Source: an uncultured Lachnospiraceae bacterium (GTDB lineage: Bacteria > Bacillota > Clostridia > Lachnospirales > Lachnospiraceae). From it: DNA of 64,000 nt. The stretch is from the NCBI GenBank assembly GCA_910578345.1, contig CAJTRA010000002.1, positions 124,001 through 188,000 of the forward strand, read 5' to 3'. Of the stretch, positions 9,553 to 17,554 are shown piece by piece. Both the position numbers and the translations under genes were made by a program. The first letter of the stretch is position 1; each line of letters starts with the position of its first letter. The notes under the pieces are model-generated. The model ran no database searches. It saw only the letters and a program-made list of their open reading frames with translations, and had not been told where the DNA came from.

Positions 9553-10632
9553 CTATTTCAAAATGATCAGCGTTCCTCCCTCATCTGCGATCGGAACCTT
9601 CATAAGCCTTTTATCAATCGACTCTTCATATTTCTCTACAGCACGCTTTACGCCACCTAAAAATCGATTATTATAGTCATGAATAAAAATGGCTCCTCCC
9701 TCGCTCAACCGTGGATAAAAATATCGCAGCCCCTCATAAATAGACTTTTCAAAATCCACATCGATCGATACAAAAGAATATGTGATTTCTTCCAGACCAA
9801 CTGCAGTATCCGGAAAAAACCCAACTCTGGGAATGCATAACTCCGAATGCGGCATATCATGAATTACTTTTTCCACACTCGTATCCTTAAAAACATCGAT
9901 AAATCCGGCCTGACACCTTTGCTTCTCCAATTCTTCACTATATTCTTGTCGGTCAAAAGATTGGAATGTATCAAACAAATAAAGCTTTCTATCTGGAAAT
10001 TTAGCATTGATCAATCTGGAAAAGGTTCCTTTATAGACTCCTAACTCTGCAACTGCACCTTTCACAGATTTTTTACGAATCTCATCAGCCAGGAGCTCGA
10101 AAGTCCGAAATCTACAATAATCTTTTCTGTAGGACCAAGAACGAAACTCTTCCTTTTGCAGAAAATCTTCTGAGTCAATTAAATCAAAACCTGTCTTCGT
10201 CGTTATCGTTAGCCTTGCTAATTCCTCTTCTCTCTGCTCACATAAAGAATAAAACACGGGCAAATTTTCTTTGATCCACTGGCTATTCTGCGGTTCCACT
10301 ACTTGATAGCACAAATCCGGAAATTCTTTGACTGGAGTGCCATCCAGCCACTCATAATTGTCCAGGAAAAAAACTCTTTCAACAGGGATATTACAGGTTA
10401 CACATAAATCATATATAGTGCGGGTAGAATGCATTACACATACCAAAATGTATTCTTTTTCTCTTAAAACTACTTCTTGGGGCTCAAAAACTTTCTTCTC
10501 ATAAAACATGTCTGCACTTCTTTGAGTTTGAATAAATCCCAATAACTGCTCCTTGCTGATTTCATTCTTTGAAAGATACTCCTCTGCCCTTTTTCCAGTT
10601 CCCCAAATATATACTTTTATCTCACTTTTCAT
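9553..10632 (-). CDS. TylF/MycF-type O-methyltransferase with N-terminal Rossmann module
   Basis: About 359 residues. The module is N-terminal (VYIWGTGKRAEEYL at residues ~6-19, then YILVCVMHSTRT). From ~165 to the end it is a macrocin-O-methyltransferase-like (TylF) SAM enzyme: AVAELGVYKGTFSRLI (SAM motif I), LYLFDTFQSFDRQEY, FVSIDVDFEKSIYEGL and GGAIFIHDYNN, with Asp residues that in the family bind Mg2+ and the sugar hydroxyls. Family members O-methylate deoxysugar hydroxyls. The ATG at 10632 has GGGAGA about 11 bases upstream. A GTG at 10653 is in frame. It overlaps the upstream GT2 stop by 11 bases. Confidence 0.85.
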   Translation of the reverse strand: MKSEIKVYIWGTGKRAEEYLSKNEISKEQLLGFIQTQRSADMFYEKKVFEPQEVVLREKEYILVCVMHSTRTIYDLCVTCNIPVERVFFLDNYEWLDGTPVKEFPDLCYQVVEPQNSQWIKENLPVFYSLCEQREEELARLTITTKTGFDLIDSEDFLQKEEFRSWSYRKDYCRFRTFELLADEIRKKSVKGAVAELGVYKGTFSRLINAKFPDRKLYLFDTFQSFDRQEYSEELEKQRCQAGFIDVFKDTSVEKVIHDMPHSELCIPRVGFFPDTAVGLEEITYSFVSIDVDFEKSIYEGLRYFYPRLSEGGAIFIHDYNNRFLGGVKRAVEKYEESIDKRLMKVPIADEGGTLIILK

Positions 10633-11980
10633 ATCGTACCATCTCTCCCTCACTAAAAAATCTTTCTATTTCCCAAAACCTTATTTTCCCTGGTCTGAAA
10701 ACACCATCATTCTCTTCAAATATTTGTGAATTACTTGCAATCACGATTTTCACATTCTCACTAAGAGCCTCTGGCGGTATAATTTCATAACCATTTATCT
10801 CCTTATCATACTTTTTGAAATTTCTGTCCACAACAGCATCCAATTGGATTTTATTTCTACTGCAAAACTCCAGTATCTTTTTACCGTTATTTCCTGCTCC
10901 CCATAAAGCGATTCCAAAGTTTTTATCCTTACAGCAGGCATACAGCTTAATAAGCTCTTTTTTATAATTAATCAATAAAATATCCAATATAGTGTTCTTA
11001 TTGACCCACCATTTTGATTCGTACTCCCTGGAAAATTGCTCAATCATATATCGAATATATAGATCTGTTTTGTCAAACCATTGTCTACTGTTTTCTACAA
11101 TTACAGGGATACCTTTTTTTTGCAAAAAAACATAAAACTGCTCTGCCTCTTTCTGTTCCTTACAATTATCAATTGTGGCTATTATATCATTTAAGAACAC
11201 ATAATAAAATTGTTGAAAAAAAACCTCAAACTCATCTCTCTTTATCAGCTCATCCTGTATCTTTTTTAAGGCATAGAAAGTATAAATAGGATTCCGGTAA
11301 TAAGATATTCTGGAAGGCTCTTGATGCTGTCTTGCATGTACCATAACCTTTTCATCATCTAATACCATCATTCTATTTGCAAGCAGCAACGCCATTCTCA
11401 CAAAATAAACATCATTGCAACATGGCAATGTCTGATATTCGAGATGATTATCCAAAATATATTTTCTCCGAAAAAGTTGCAGCCAGGGACTTACCCACCA
11501 ATTGCGTACTACATATGGATTCAACTTTCGCAGTGAAAAAGGCGATGTACAATATTTCTGTCTATAAAAATCATCTAATTTTATAAAATCTGTTTTATAT
11601 ACATCCTCTGATGGCACACATTTTCCCTGAAACCGAACAACATCCGTCTCATATCTTTCACTCATCTGATATGCTTTCTCTAGCATTTCTTCATCAAAAA
11701 TGTCATCACCATCCAGGAAAATAAGATATTTCCCTTTCGCCTCTTTCATTCCTTTATTTCTTGAAGCTGCTGCTCCTTGCCGTTCTCGATTCTGCAATAC
11801 CTTAATTCGCGAGTCTCTCTCCGCAAAATCAGATACGATCTTCATTGTGGCATCTGTAGATGCATCATCTACACATAACAGTTCAAAATCTATAAATGTC
11901 TGAGCTAACACACTCTCTAATGCTTCTGCAAGAAACTTCTCTGCGTTATACAAAGGCATTATGATTGTAATTTCCGCCAT
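10622..11980 (-). CDS. GT2 glycosyltransferase with C-terminal Rossmann module
   Basis: A 452-residue enzyme: N-terminal GT2 domain (ITIIMPLYNAEKFLAEAL, LLCVDDASTDATM, GAAASRNKGMKEA, FLDGDDIFD), a helical mid-section, then the module IALWGAGNNGKKILEF near residue 358, with VVDRNFKKYDKEI (acidic residue after strand two) and IVIASNSQIF. The start ATG at 11980 has no strong Shine-Dalgarno. The gene begins 106 bases downstream of the GT11 gene with no terminator between, so it should be in the same transcript. The donor sugar is unknown. Confidence 0.83.
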   Translation of the reverse strand: MAEITIIMPLYNAEKFLAEALESVLAQTFIDFELLCVDDASTDATMKIVSDFAERDSRIKVLQNRERQGAAASRNKGMKEAKGKYLIFLDGDDIFDEEMLEKAYQMSERYETDVVRFQGKCVPSEDVYKTDFIKLDDFYRQKYCTSPFSLRKLNPYVVRNWWVSPWLQLFRRKYILDNHLEYQTLPCCNDVYFVRMALLLANRMMVLDDEKVMVHARQHQEPSRISYYRNPIYTFYALKKIQDELIKRDEFEVFFQQFYYVFLNDIIATIDNCKEQKEAEQFYVFLQKKGIPVIVENSRQWFDKTDLYIRYMIEQFSREYESKWWVNKNTILDILLINYKKELIKLYACCKDKNFGIALWGAGNNGKKILEFCSRNKIQLDAVVDRNFKKYDKEINGYEIIPPEALSENVKIVIASNSQIFEENDGVFRPGKIRFWEIERFFSEGEMVRYEK

Positions 11981-12086
11981 CTTAAATCAGCACGATATTT
12001 ATAAAGTATAAATATCCCTTTCTTCTTTATTTTCTTATCTTAAGAACTATTATCTTATTTCCTGCCAGACCGTAATGCTATCTTCT

Positions 12087-12974
12087 TTAAATCTGCGTCC
12101 ATTCATCCGGTATAATTGGAGATTTCCACCGCTTAGGACAGATCACTATTTTATCCGCATTAGAATTCAAAAAAGCTGCCCAATAACTGAATGTACTGTT
12201 TGCAATTATATAATGCTTACAATGTTTCATGATTGCAAATTCCACATAATCACCAAATCCATTACCACTTATATATACTTTTTCTTCCTCTATCTTTAGA
12301 TTTCTTTTCACCCATTCGATATCATCAGAGAAAATTAAAAAAATAGGTTCCGCTATAGATCTCTTGATCGTCTTTATAGCTTCCAGGTAATACATTTTTT
12401 CGCTAATATCTCGATGCAGCTTTATGAAATCTCCTCTGCGGATATGTAAGCTGACTGTATTTTCACAGTTTAATATCCGTTGGATCTCACCCGGCAGATT
12501 AAATGGAACTCTAAGCCGAAATTCTTTTTGTAAAATCAGCCTGATATCATTGTAATATTCTAAGTTCGCAAAATACCCTTCATAATACGTAGGGAAGGGA
12601 TTTTCAAATGACCGGATTATTTCATTTCTTGTATTAGATAATTCACTTTTATATTGCCAAAATCCCAAACCACCTCTGGTATATTTAGTGAATACTCTAT
12701 ACACGTACTTATTACAACTAATATAATCCCATTTCGATAAAAGTCCCTCACTTGCTATAGGAAGTGTTGTCTTATAATGATTCAATCCATATACTCTATG
12801 TGCATTATATGTCAAAAACTGATCCTTTTCTCCTCTTGCCACCCTGTCCTCATTATTAATGAATCTAACGTCTAAATAGACGTCATTTCCTGTTATTTCC
12901 TTTATTTTTCTCGCAAAGGCATACTGGAACATTTGATTTCCCAGACCATCTGAGACTCTCACTACACTTATCAT
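12087..12974 (-). CDS. GT11 alpha-1,2-fucosyltransferase-like glycosyltransferase
   Basis: A 295-residue protein with the family 11 hallmarks: N-terminal VVRVSDGLGNQMFQYAFA, the GDP-fucose-binding SLHIRRGDF motif (HxRRxD) near residue 165, FLIFSDDIEWVKRNL, and the C-terminal IIANSTFSYWAAFLN. GT11 enzymes (FutC, WbgL and relatives) transfer L-fucose from GDP-Fuc in alpha-1,2 linkage in blood-group-like bacterial glycans. Some members use other acceptors. No GDP-fucose synthesis genes are visible here. AGGAGA lies eight bases before the ATG at 12974. Unlike most neighbours it carries no Rossmann module, and it is of ordinary family length. Confidence 0.87.
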   Translation of the reverse strand: MISVVRVSDGLGNQMFQYAFARKIKEITGNDVYLDVRFINNEDRVARGEKDQFLTYNAHRVYGLNHYKTTLPIASEGLLSKWDYISCNKYVYRVFTKYTRGGLGFWQYKSELSNTRNEIIRSFENPFPTYYEGYFANLEYYNDIRLILQKEFRLRVPFNLPGEIQRILNCENTVSLHIRRGDFIKLHRDISEKMYYLEAIKTIKRSIAEPIFLIFSDDIEWVKRNLKIEEEKVYISGNGFGDYVEFAIMKHCKHYIIANSTFSYWAAFLNSNADKIVICPKRWKSPIIPDEWTQI

Positions 12975-12994
12975 GACTTACTTCTCCTAAACCC

Positions 12995-13471
12995 TCATAG
13001 TGTGTATATAATTTCCTCCAAAGAAATAATCCGATAATCTACTTTCTCGGAGAGCATTTCTTTAATATTTTGAAAAGAAGTAATGGGAGTCACAATAATC
13101 GCATCAACCTTTTCTAACTCTTCATCTAAAGAAATGACATCTACATCCACATAAATTCCATCTCTATTTTGATCAATGGCATATTTCACTTCAATCTCTG
13201 TATTCTTTAATTCTTCTACCAGACACTCTCCCACATAACTCATGCCATAAATTCCTATGCATTTGATAGCGTTTTTGTGAAAAAAATCCACTATGGACTT
13301 TCCTCTTTGCTTCGTAAGCATCCACTGGTTCAATAACTGCAGCAATGCAAGATGCTTATCTGACAGAGCTTTCCAATATAGAATTTCTTTCCGTCGTATT
13401 CTAGAAGTAGCGAAGGCTCCTCCCACCCCTCCGGCAAACATTGACAAAACCAAAGCAGCTCCTCTTTTCAT
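12995..13471 (-). CDS. short membrane-anchored stand-alone Rossmann-module protein
   Basis: A 158-residue protein of unrecognised function. Residues ~4-22 are hydrophobic (ALVLSMFAGGVGGAFA), followed by a basic RIRRKE, which suggests an N-in membrane anchor. A helical linker LLNQWMLTKQRGKSI follows, then the module IGIYGMSYVGECLVEEL, YAIDQNRDGI and AIIVTPITSFQNIKE, ending ISLEEIIYTL. The same architecture occurs at 19008-19487, and the linker plus module also form the C-terminus of the glycosyltransferase at 17555-18982. The start is the ATG at 13471, with GGAGAG upstream; a GTG at 13492 is in frame. By fold it should bind a dinucleotide or nucleotide-sugar (inference). No catalytic partner is attached. 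Confidence 0.75.
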   Translation of the reverse strand: MKRGAALVLSMFAGGVGGAFATSRIRRKEILYWKALSDKHLALLQLLNQWMLTKQRGKSIVDFFHKNAIKCIGIYGMSYVGECLVEELKNTEIEVKYAIDQNRDGIYVDVDVISLDEELEKVDAIIVTPITSFQNIKEMLSEKVDYRIISLEEIIYTL

Positions 13472-13506
13472 GGCTGTACTCTCCTCTTCCACATATCAAA
13501 ATATAA

Positions 13507-13845
13507 CTAAAAATTATAAATAAATGCCGGCATTTTCTCTCTATTTTCGCAAGATGCTTCTTCAATAGATTCCGATTTTCTGAGTACTTCCGTTTTATTC
13601 TTCATTGATGCCACTAATACAGGTTGCAATATGCCATCCATATAGACTTCCCCTTCCCACAATAAGTGTAGATTATCCCTCAATTCTGGTAAAGTGCCAA
13701 AATAATACTCCCGGAGATAGTTATGGTTTTGCCGATTCCTAAAATAGCTCTTTGCATCTTTATCTATTGTCATGAACTGATACGCATCGTGATTTGTTAC
13801 ACCCCATTCATATAATAAGTCCTTCTCTTTATCATTCTTTCCCAT
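13507..13845 (-). CDS. hypothetical 112-aa soluble protein downstream of carbamoyltransferase
   Basis: I do not recognise this protein. It is 112 residues, strongly charged, with no membrane segment or signal peptide. Visible landmarks are KDLLYEWGVTNHDAYQFM, the aromatic-rich YLREYYFGTLPELRDNL, LLWEGEVYMDGI and a Ser/Glu-rich tail. A very good GGAGGAG sits four bases before the ATG at 13845, and the gene starts 12 bases after the carbamoyltransferase 3' part ends, so expression is credible. The position suggests it is linked to the carbamoyl step or to the next glycosylation step, but that is context only. Confidence 0.6.
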   Translation of the reverse strand: MGKNDKEKDLLYEWGVTNHDAYQFMTIDKDAKSYFRNRQNHNYLREYYFGTLPELRDNLHLLWEGEVYMDGILQPVLVASMKNKTEVLRKSESIEEASCENREKMPAFIYNF

Positions 13846-13857
13846 GCTACTCCTCCG

Positions 13858-14271
13858 CTAATCCAGCGCATATACTCTACGCCAATCTTCTTTCTCTACA
13901 TAAGGGGGTTGTTCTTCTTTATACAAGATACAGTTTTCCAGAACCAAGACATCCATCTCTGTCCTCATAAAGCATCCGTATGCATCTTGAGGTGTACACA
14001 CAATAGGTTCTCCCCGAACATTAAATGAAGTATTGACAATCACACTGCATCCTGTAATCTTCTTAAACTCATTGATCACATTATAATAATAGGGATTGCT
14101 TTCTTTTGTTACTGTTTGAATCCGTGCGCTATAGTCTACATGTGTTACAGCCGGAATATCTGAGCGCTTCTTTTTCACGATCTCCAGCATATTCCCATCA
14201 TATTTTTTCAGATCTTCCTGTAAACTGATCCTATATTGGCGCTCCTTATTAACGTTTGCTACCAATAACAT
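13858..14271 (-). CDS. carbamoyltransferase, C-terminal fragment (after in-frame TAG)
   Basis: This frame of 137 codons is the continuation, in the same reading frame, of the NodU/CmcH-type carbamoyltransferase at 14287-15699. It starts with family sequence SPYMLLVANVNKE (SPY lies before the ATG) and holds PAVTHVDYSARIQTV and VIVNTSFNVRGEPIVCTP, the strongly conserved C-terminal YrdC-like domain motifs that bind carbamoyl phosphate/ATP. Without it the upstream part lacks essential residues. Re-initiation at the ATG at 14271 would have only a weak GAGAG site. It is either translated by read-through or re-initiation, or the gene is dead. Confidence 0.75.
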   Translation of the reverse strand: MLLVANVNKERQYRISLQEDLKKYDGNMLEIVKKKRSDIPAVTHVDYSARIQTVTKESNPYYYNVINEFKKITGCSVIVNTSFNVRGEPIVCTPQDAYGCFMRTEMDVLVLENCILYKEEQPPYVEKEDWRRVYALD

Positions 14272-14286
14272 GTACGGACTCTCATC

Positions 14287-14289
14287 CTA
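14287..14289 (-). other. in-frame amber (TAG) codon inside the carbamoyltransferase gene
   Basis: Reading the minus strand across 14310-14260 gives codons for DYFEI, then TAG, then DESPYMLLV, with no change of frame. Intact homologues run straight from a YFE(L/I) segment into SPYML with the same spacing, so the TAG replaces one residue and is a simple substitution, not an indel. A sequencing error, a recent nonsense mutation or suppression could each explain it. Confidence 0.85.
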
Positions 14290-15699
14290 GATCTCAAAAT
14301 AGTCTGACACGTCTTCCCTAAGTACCGACGGTGCAAATGGCCTAAATGACTCTCTAAACTTTATTTTCTTATTCAGTTTCACCTGCATAATTTCTGAACG
14401 CGCATCTGCAATAATGCTCCTGTTTCCCAACGCTCTCGGCCCGAATTCCATCCTTCCATGAAACAAACCTATTACTTTCTCCTCCGCAAGCAATTCCGCT
14501 ATCTTAGAAAACACATCATCATAATATATATGATAGGGGTAATGATTCTCTTTTAAATAACCCTCCACCTCTTCCGTTCTGTATTCTGGCCCTAAATAAC
14601 TTCCTTTTTGGGAATCTACGGCATTTTCATTTACTTTTCTTGTGACCTGATCATATTGGTATGCCGCATACAGAGCACAACCTAAACTTCCTCCTGCATC
14701 TCCAGCGGCTGGCTGAATCCATATATTTTTAAAAATTTTACTTCTTTTAATCTCACCATTGGCTACACAATTTAACGCAACTCCACCTGCCATTACTAAG
14801 TTATCAACCTTCTCTCCATACTGATCTTTTGCATGTTTCACCAATTTTAATATAATATCCTCAACGACTTTCTGTGCCGATGCCGCAATATCCATTTCTC
14901 TCTTCGTTATTTCTGACTCAGGCTGCCTTCTTGGGCCGCCAAATAGAGCAGCAAATTTATCGTTTGTCATTGCCCGTCCATATTGAAAATCGAAAAAATC
15001 TAAATTTAAGCAAAAAGACCCATCCTCTTTGATATCGATCAGTTTCTCTCTGATTAAATTCTCATACACGGGCTCTCCATACGGAGCTAAGCCCATAAAT
15101 TTATAATCTCCTGAATTTACTTTGAATCCACAAAAATATGTGAATGCACTATATAATAACCCCAATGAATGTGGAAACTGCAATTCCTCTTTCATTTCTA
15201 TCTGTTCTCCGCATCCAATGCCGATGGTCGTTGTTGCCCATTCTCCCACACCATCAAGAGTAAGAATAACCGCCTCTTCATACGGGGACGGATAAAAAGC
15301 AGAGGCTGCATGAGAAATATGATGCTCGCACACAAGAAATTTTCTTTTCTCATTTACACCTAATATTCCATCAATAACCTTATGAATCCATATTTTTTGT
15401 CCAAACATAGACTCAAAATTTCTTTCTATAACCTGCTGCGCATCCTGCCCTGCCGCAAGTATATTCTTCATATATCTGTCAAGTGTATATAATGGATTGT
15501 CATAAAAAACAACTAAATCAATTTCCTCTTTCTCCACCCCAGCTTCTTTCAGACAAAACCAAATAGCATTCACTGGCATGCTGAGGTCATGCTTAATCCG
15601 CGTAAAGCGTTCTTCTTGAGCAGCAGCTATGATTTCTCCATCCACTACTAGACAAGCTGCTGCATCGTGATATAACGCTGAAATACCCAATATCTTCAT
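14287..15699 (-). CDS. NodU/CmcH-family carbamoyltransferase, N-terminal 470 residues (interrupted)
   Basis: The family transfers a carbamoyl group from carbamoyl phosphate, via carbamoyl-adenylate, to a sugar hydroxyl. The N-terminal Kae1/Hsp70-like domain is intact: ILGISALYHDAAACLV, QEERFTRIKHD, the metal-binding CEHHISHAASAFYPSP, LTLDGVGEWATT, VNSGDYKFMGLAPYG and VMAGGVALNCVANG. The C-terminal domain begins with FHGRMEFGPRALGNRS and FRPFAPSVL, and then the frame stops at TAG. The rest follows in frame at 13858-14286 (see separate entries). The start ATG at 15699 is preceded by AGAGGG. Full product would be about 613 residues, normal for the family. The likely role is carbamoylating a glycan sugar, if it is functional. 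Confidence 0.88.
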   Translation of the reverse strand: MKILGISALYHDAAACLVVDGEIIAAAQEERFTRIKHDLSMPVNAIWFCLKEAGVEKEEIDLVVFYDNPLYTLDRYMKNILAAGQDAQQVIERNFESMFGQKIWIHKVIDGILGVNEKRKFLVCEHHISHAASAFYPSPYEEAVILTLDGVGEWATTTIGIGCGEQIEMKEELQFPHSLGLLYSAFTYFCGFKVNSGDYKFMGLAPYGEPVYENLIREKLIDIKEDGSFCLNLDFFDFQYGRAMTNDKFAALFGGPRRQPESEITKREMDIAASAQKVVEDIILKLVKHAKDQYGEKVDNLVMAGGVALNCVANGEIKRSKIFKNIWIQPAAGDAGGSLGCALYAAYQYDQVTRKVNENAVDSQKGSYLGPEYRTEEVEGYLKENHYPYHIYYDDVFSKIAELLAEEKVIGLFHGRMEFGPRALGNRSIIADARSEIMQVKLNKKIKFRESFRPFAPSVLREDVSDYFEI

Positions 15700-15742
15700 A
15701 TCCTATATTACCCTCTTTGCGTAATTTGCCAGTTTTTTCACT

Positions 15743-17551
15743 TCATAATATCCGTTGTAATATTTCATGTGCAATGATCTCGTTTCCTTTTTCTTTCACA
15801 TGAATCTCATCCATGTACACATCCTCTACATCATCAAAAATATGGGACAGGTCAAAAATATAATCATATTCTTCTTCTATTCTTCGACTACGAACCTCCT
15901 CCCGAAATTGCTCTGCTATACGCATATAAGTGTCATTTCCATAGTACGCCGTTGCTGATAGAAGTAATCCTACTTCCTCTTTTGTTTTATTTCTCTTGTT
16001 GCCAAGCATCGGCTGCATAAAATCATAAAACTTAATCCCTTTTGATATTGCAATCGTATGCATCAACTCCACATTGGAAATCCATACATCCATACAATCG
16101 CTGGCTGAATATATCACTTTCTCTGTACAGTCTGCACCCGCCAATCCATCATATTCTTTTTTCCACTGATTTTCCATATTTTGATTCGCAAACTCAAAAA
16201 TTCTTTTTACATAATCAAAGGCAAATGGAGCTTTTGGATTAATATGCGTATCATTATACCCTCCATAAACAATAAGCATATCTGGTTTAAGCGGCAAAAT
16301 ATCTCTAATTAATTTAATCAATTGTTGGGCAGAATTATATCCAGCTACCCCCGCGTTATAAACTGTCACTGCTCTGTCCGGCCAGCACTCATATAAAAAC
16401 TCCGTCCATGTTTTAAATGGGTACAACCCAGCATCTGTCGTAGATTCTCCAAGAACGGCTATTTTATAGTCTTCTTTATTTTCGTTGCCATACACTGTTA
16501 TCCCCGAAAATTTATCGTCTTTACTCCGATAAGTACATCCCAAATTAACATCTAATAAATTACATCGCCTGTCCCATATACTTCCTACTGCTGGACCTAC
16601 AAGAGAGAAATCTATGGCATATTTTAATCCAAAAGATTCTAATTTATCTATTGCTTCATATTCATTTTCCGTTTCAACCATGACAAAATAGTCGTCCTCA
16701 TATAGAATCTCTTCTACATATTTAACCGGATAATCCGTAATAAATCCCATTTCCGCTTCATAATCACACAAAAATCCTCTAAAATTAAAGTCCAATAGCT
16801 GTAGCTTCTTTGCATAGTCTTGTGCTGTCAGGCTTGTCCCATACACATAAATATTCTTTGACCCAAAAGCTACATTCATAAGGCTGATCACATAAGTCCT
16901 GAAGAGCAGTTTCGATCCATAAAAGATTGCACTGATCTGATTTGATTCATACTTGTAAAAAAATCTATTTTTAAAATGATTATGTCTGCAGATCAATTGA
17001 TCTGCCTGCTCATATTGATTCAATGCTTCAACAATAACGTCCGTCTGTGACATTTGATCAAGCCGGTTTACTCCACAGATAAAAACACCATTTTTTTTCT
17101 TTCCTGTCTTTAAGGCATCCTGATCAATATATTGATCGATCGATATACCCCTTTCTGTTAAATATTTCCATACAAAATCACCATTGGCTCCTGCTCCATA
17201 AATTGTTACATGATCTGTTTGCAGTGCGGAATTTAATACCTTGATTTCCTCACAGATTGCATACGGAGGTCTCTTATGCTCTGCCGCAATAAACACTACT
17301 GCTTCCTCTGCACTTAATTCTCTAATATTCACGATTGGCTTATGATACATCCAGACATCCACATCCGGCTCATAATCTGTTGCAAATCCATCAATATACA
17401 CATTCATCTGCAACAGCCTTCCAAATAGGTAAGCAGACTGCAGTCTCTGCTCCATTTCTCTGTCATACCATATATATTTTTTGCGTTTACTGTAAAGTAA
17501 AGGATTCCAGACTAATAATTCTTGTAGTTCTTCCTGCTTTTGATTCGCCAT
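15743..17551 (-). CDS. SGNH/GDSL hydrolase-like protein with two N-terminal Rossmann-like modules
   Basis: A 602-residue multidomain protein. After a short N-terminal region, a first module begins VTIYGAGANGDFVWKYL near residue 116, with QYIDQDALKTG. A second begins NIYVYGTSLTAQDYAKKL near 234. The C-terminal ~240 residues form an SGNH hydrolase: block I AVLGESTTDAGLYPF (catalytic Ser in GEST), NAGVAGYNSAQQ (block II Gly), YGGYNDTHINP (block III Asn) and DEIHVKEKGNEIIA (block V Asp-x-x-His). SGNH enzymes here usually add or remove O-acetyl/acyl groups on sugars. No signal peptide is seen, so action on a cytoplasmic precursor is likely. GGTGGA precedes the ATG at 17551. Confidence 0.8.
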   Translation of the reverse strand: MANQKQEELQELLVWNPLLYSKRKKYIWYDREMEQRLQSAYLFGRLLQMNVYIDGFATDYEPDVDVWMYHKPIVNIRELSAEEAVVFIAAEHKRPPYAICEEIKVLNSALQTDHVTIYGAGANGDFVWKYLTERGISIDQYIDQDALKTGKKKNGVFICGVNRLDQMSQTDVIVEALNQYEQADQLICRHNHFKNRFFYKYESNQISAIFYGSKLLFRTYVISLMNVAFGSKNIYVYGTSLTAQDYAKKLQLLDFNFRGFLCDYEAEMGFITDYPVKYVEEILYEDDYFVMVETENEYEAIDKLESFGLKYAIDFSLVGPAVGSIWDRRCNLLDVNLGCTYRSKDDKFSGITVYGNENKEDYKIAVLGESTTDAGLYPFKTWTEFLYECWPDRAVTVYNAGVAGYNSAQQLIKLIRDILPLKPDMLIVYGGYNDTHINPKAPFAFDYVKRIFEFANQNMENQWKKEYDGLAGADCTEKVIYSASDCMDVWISNVELMHTIAISKGIKFYDFMQPMLGNKRNKTKEEVGLLLSATAYYGNDTYMRIAEQFREEVRSRRIEEEYDYIFDLSHIFDDVEDVYMDEIHVKEKGNEIIAHEILQRIL

Positions 17552-17554
17552 TAT

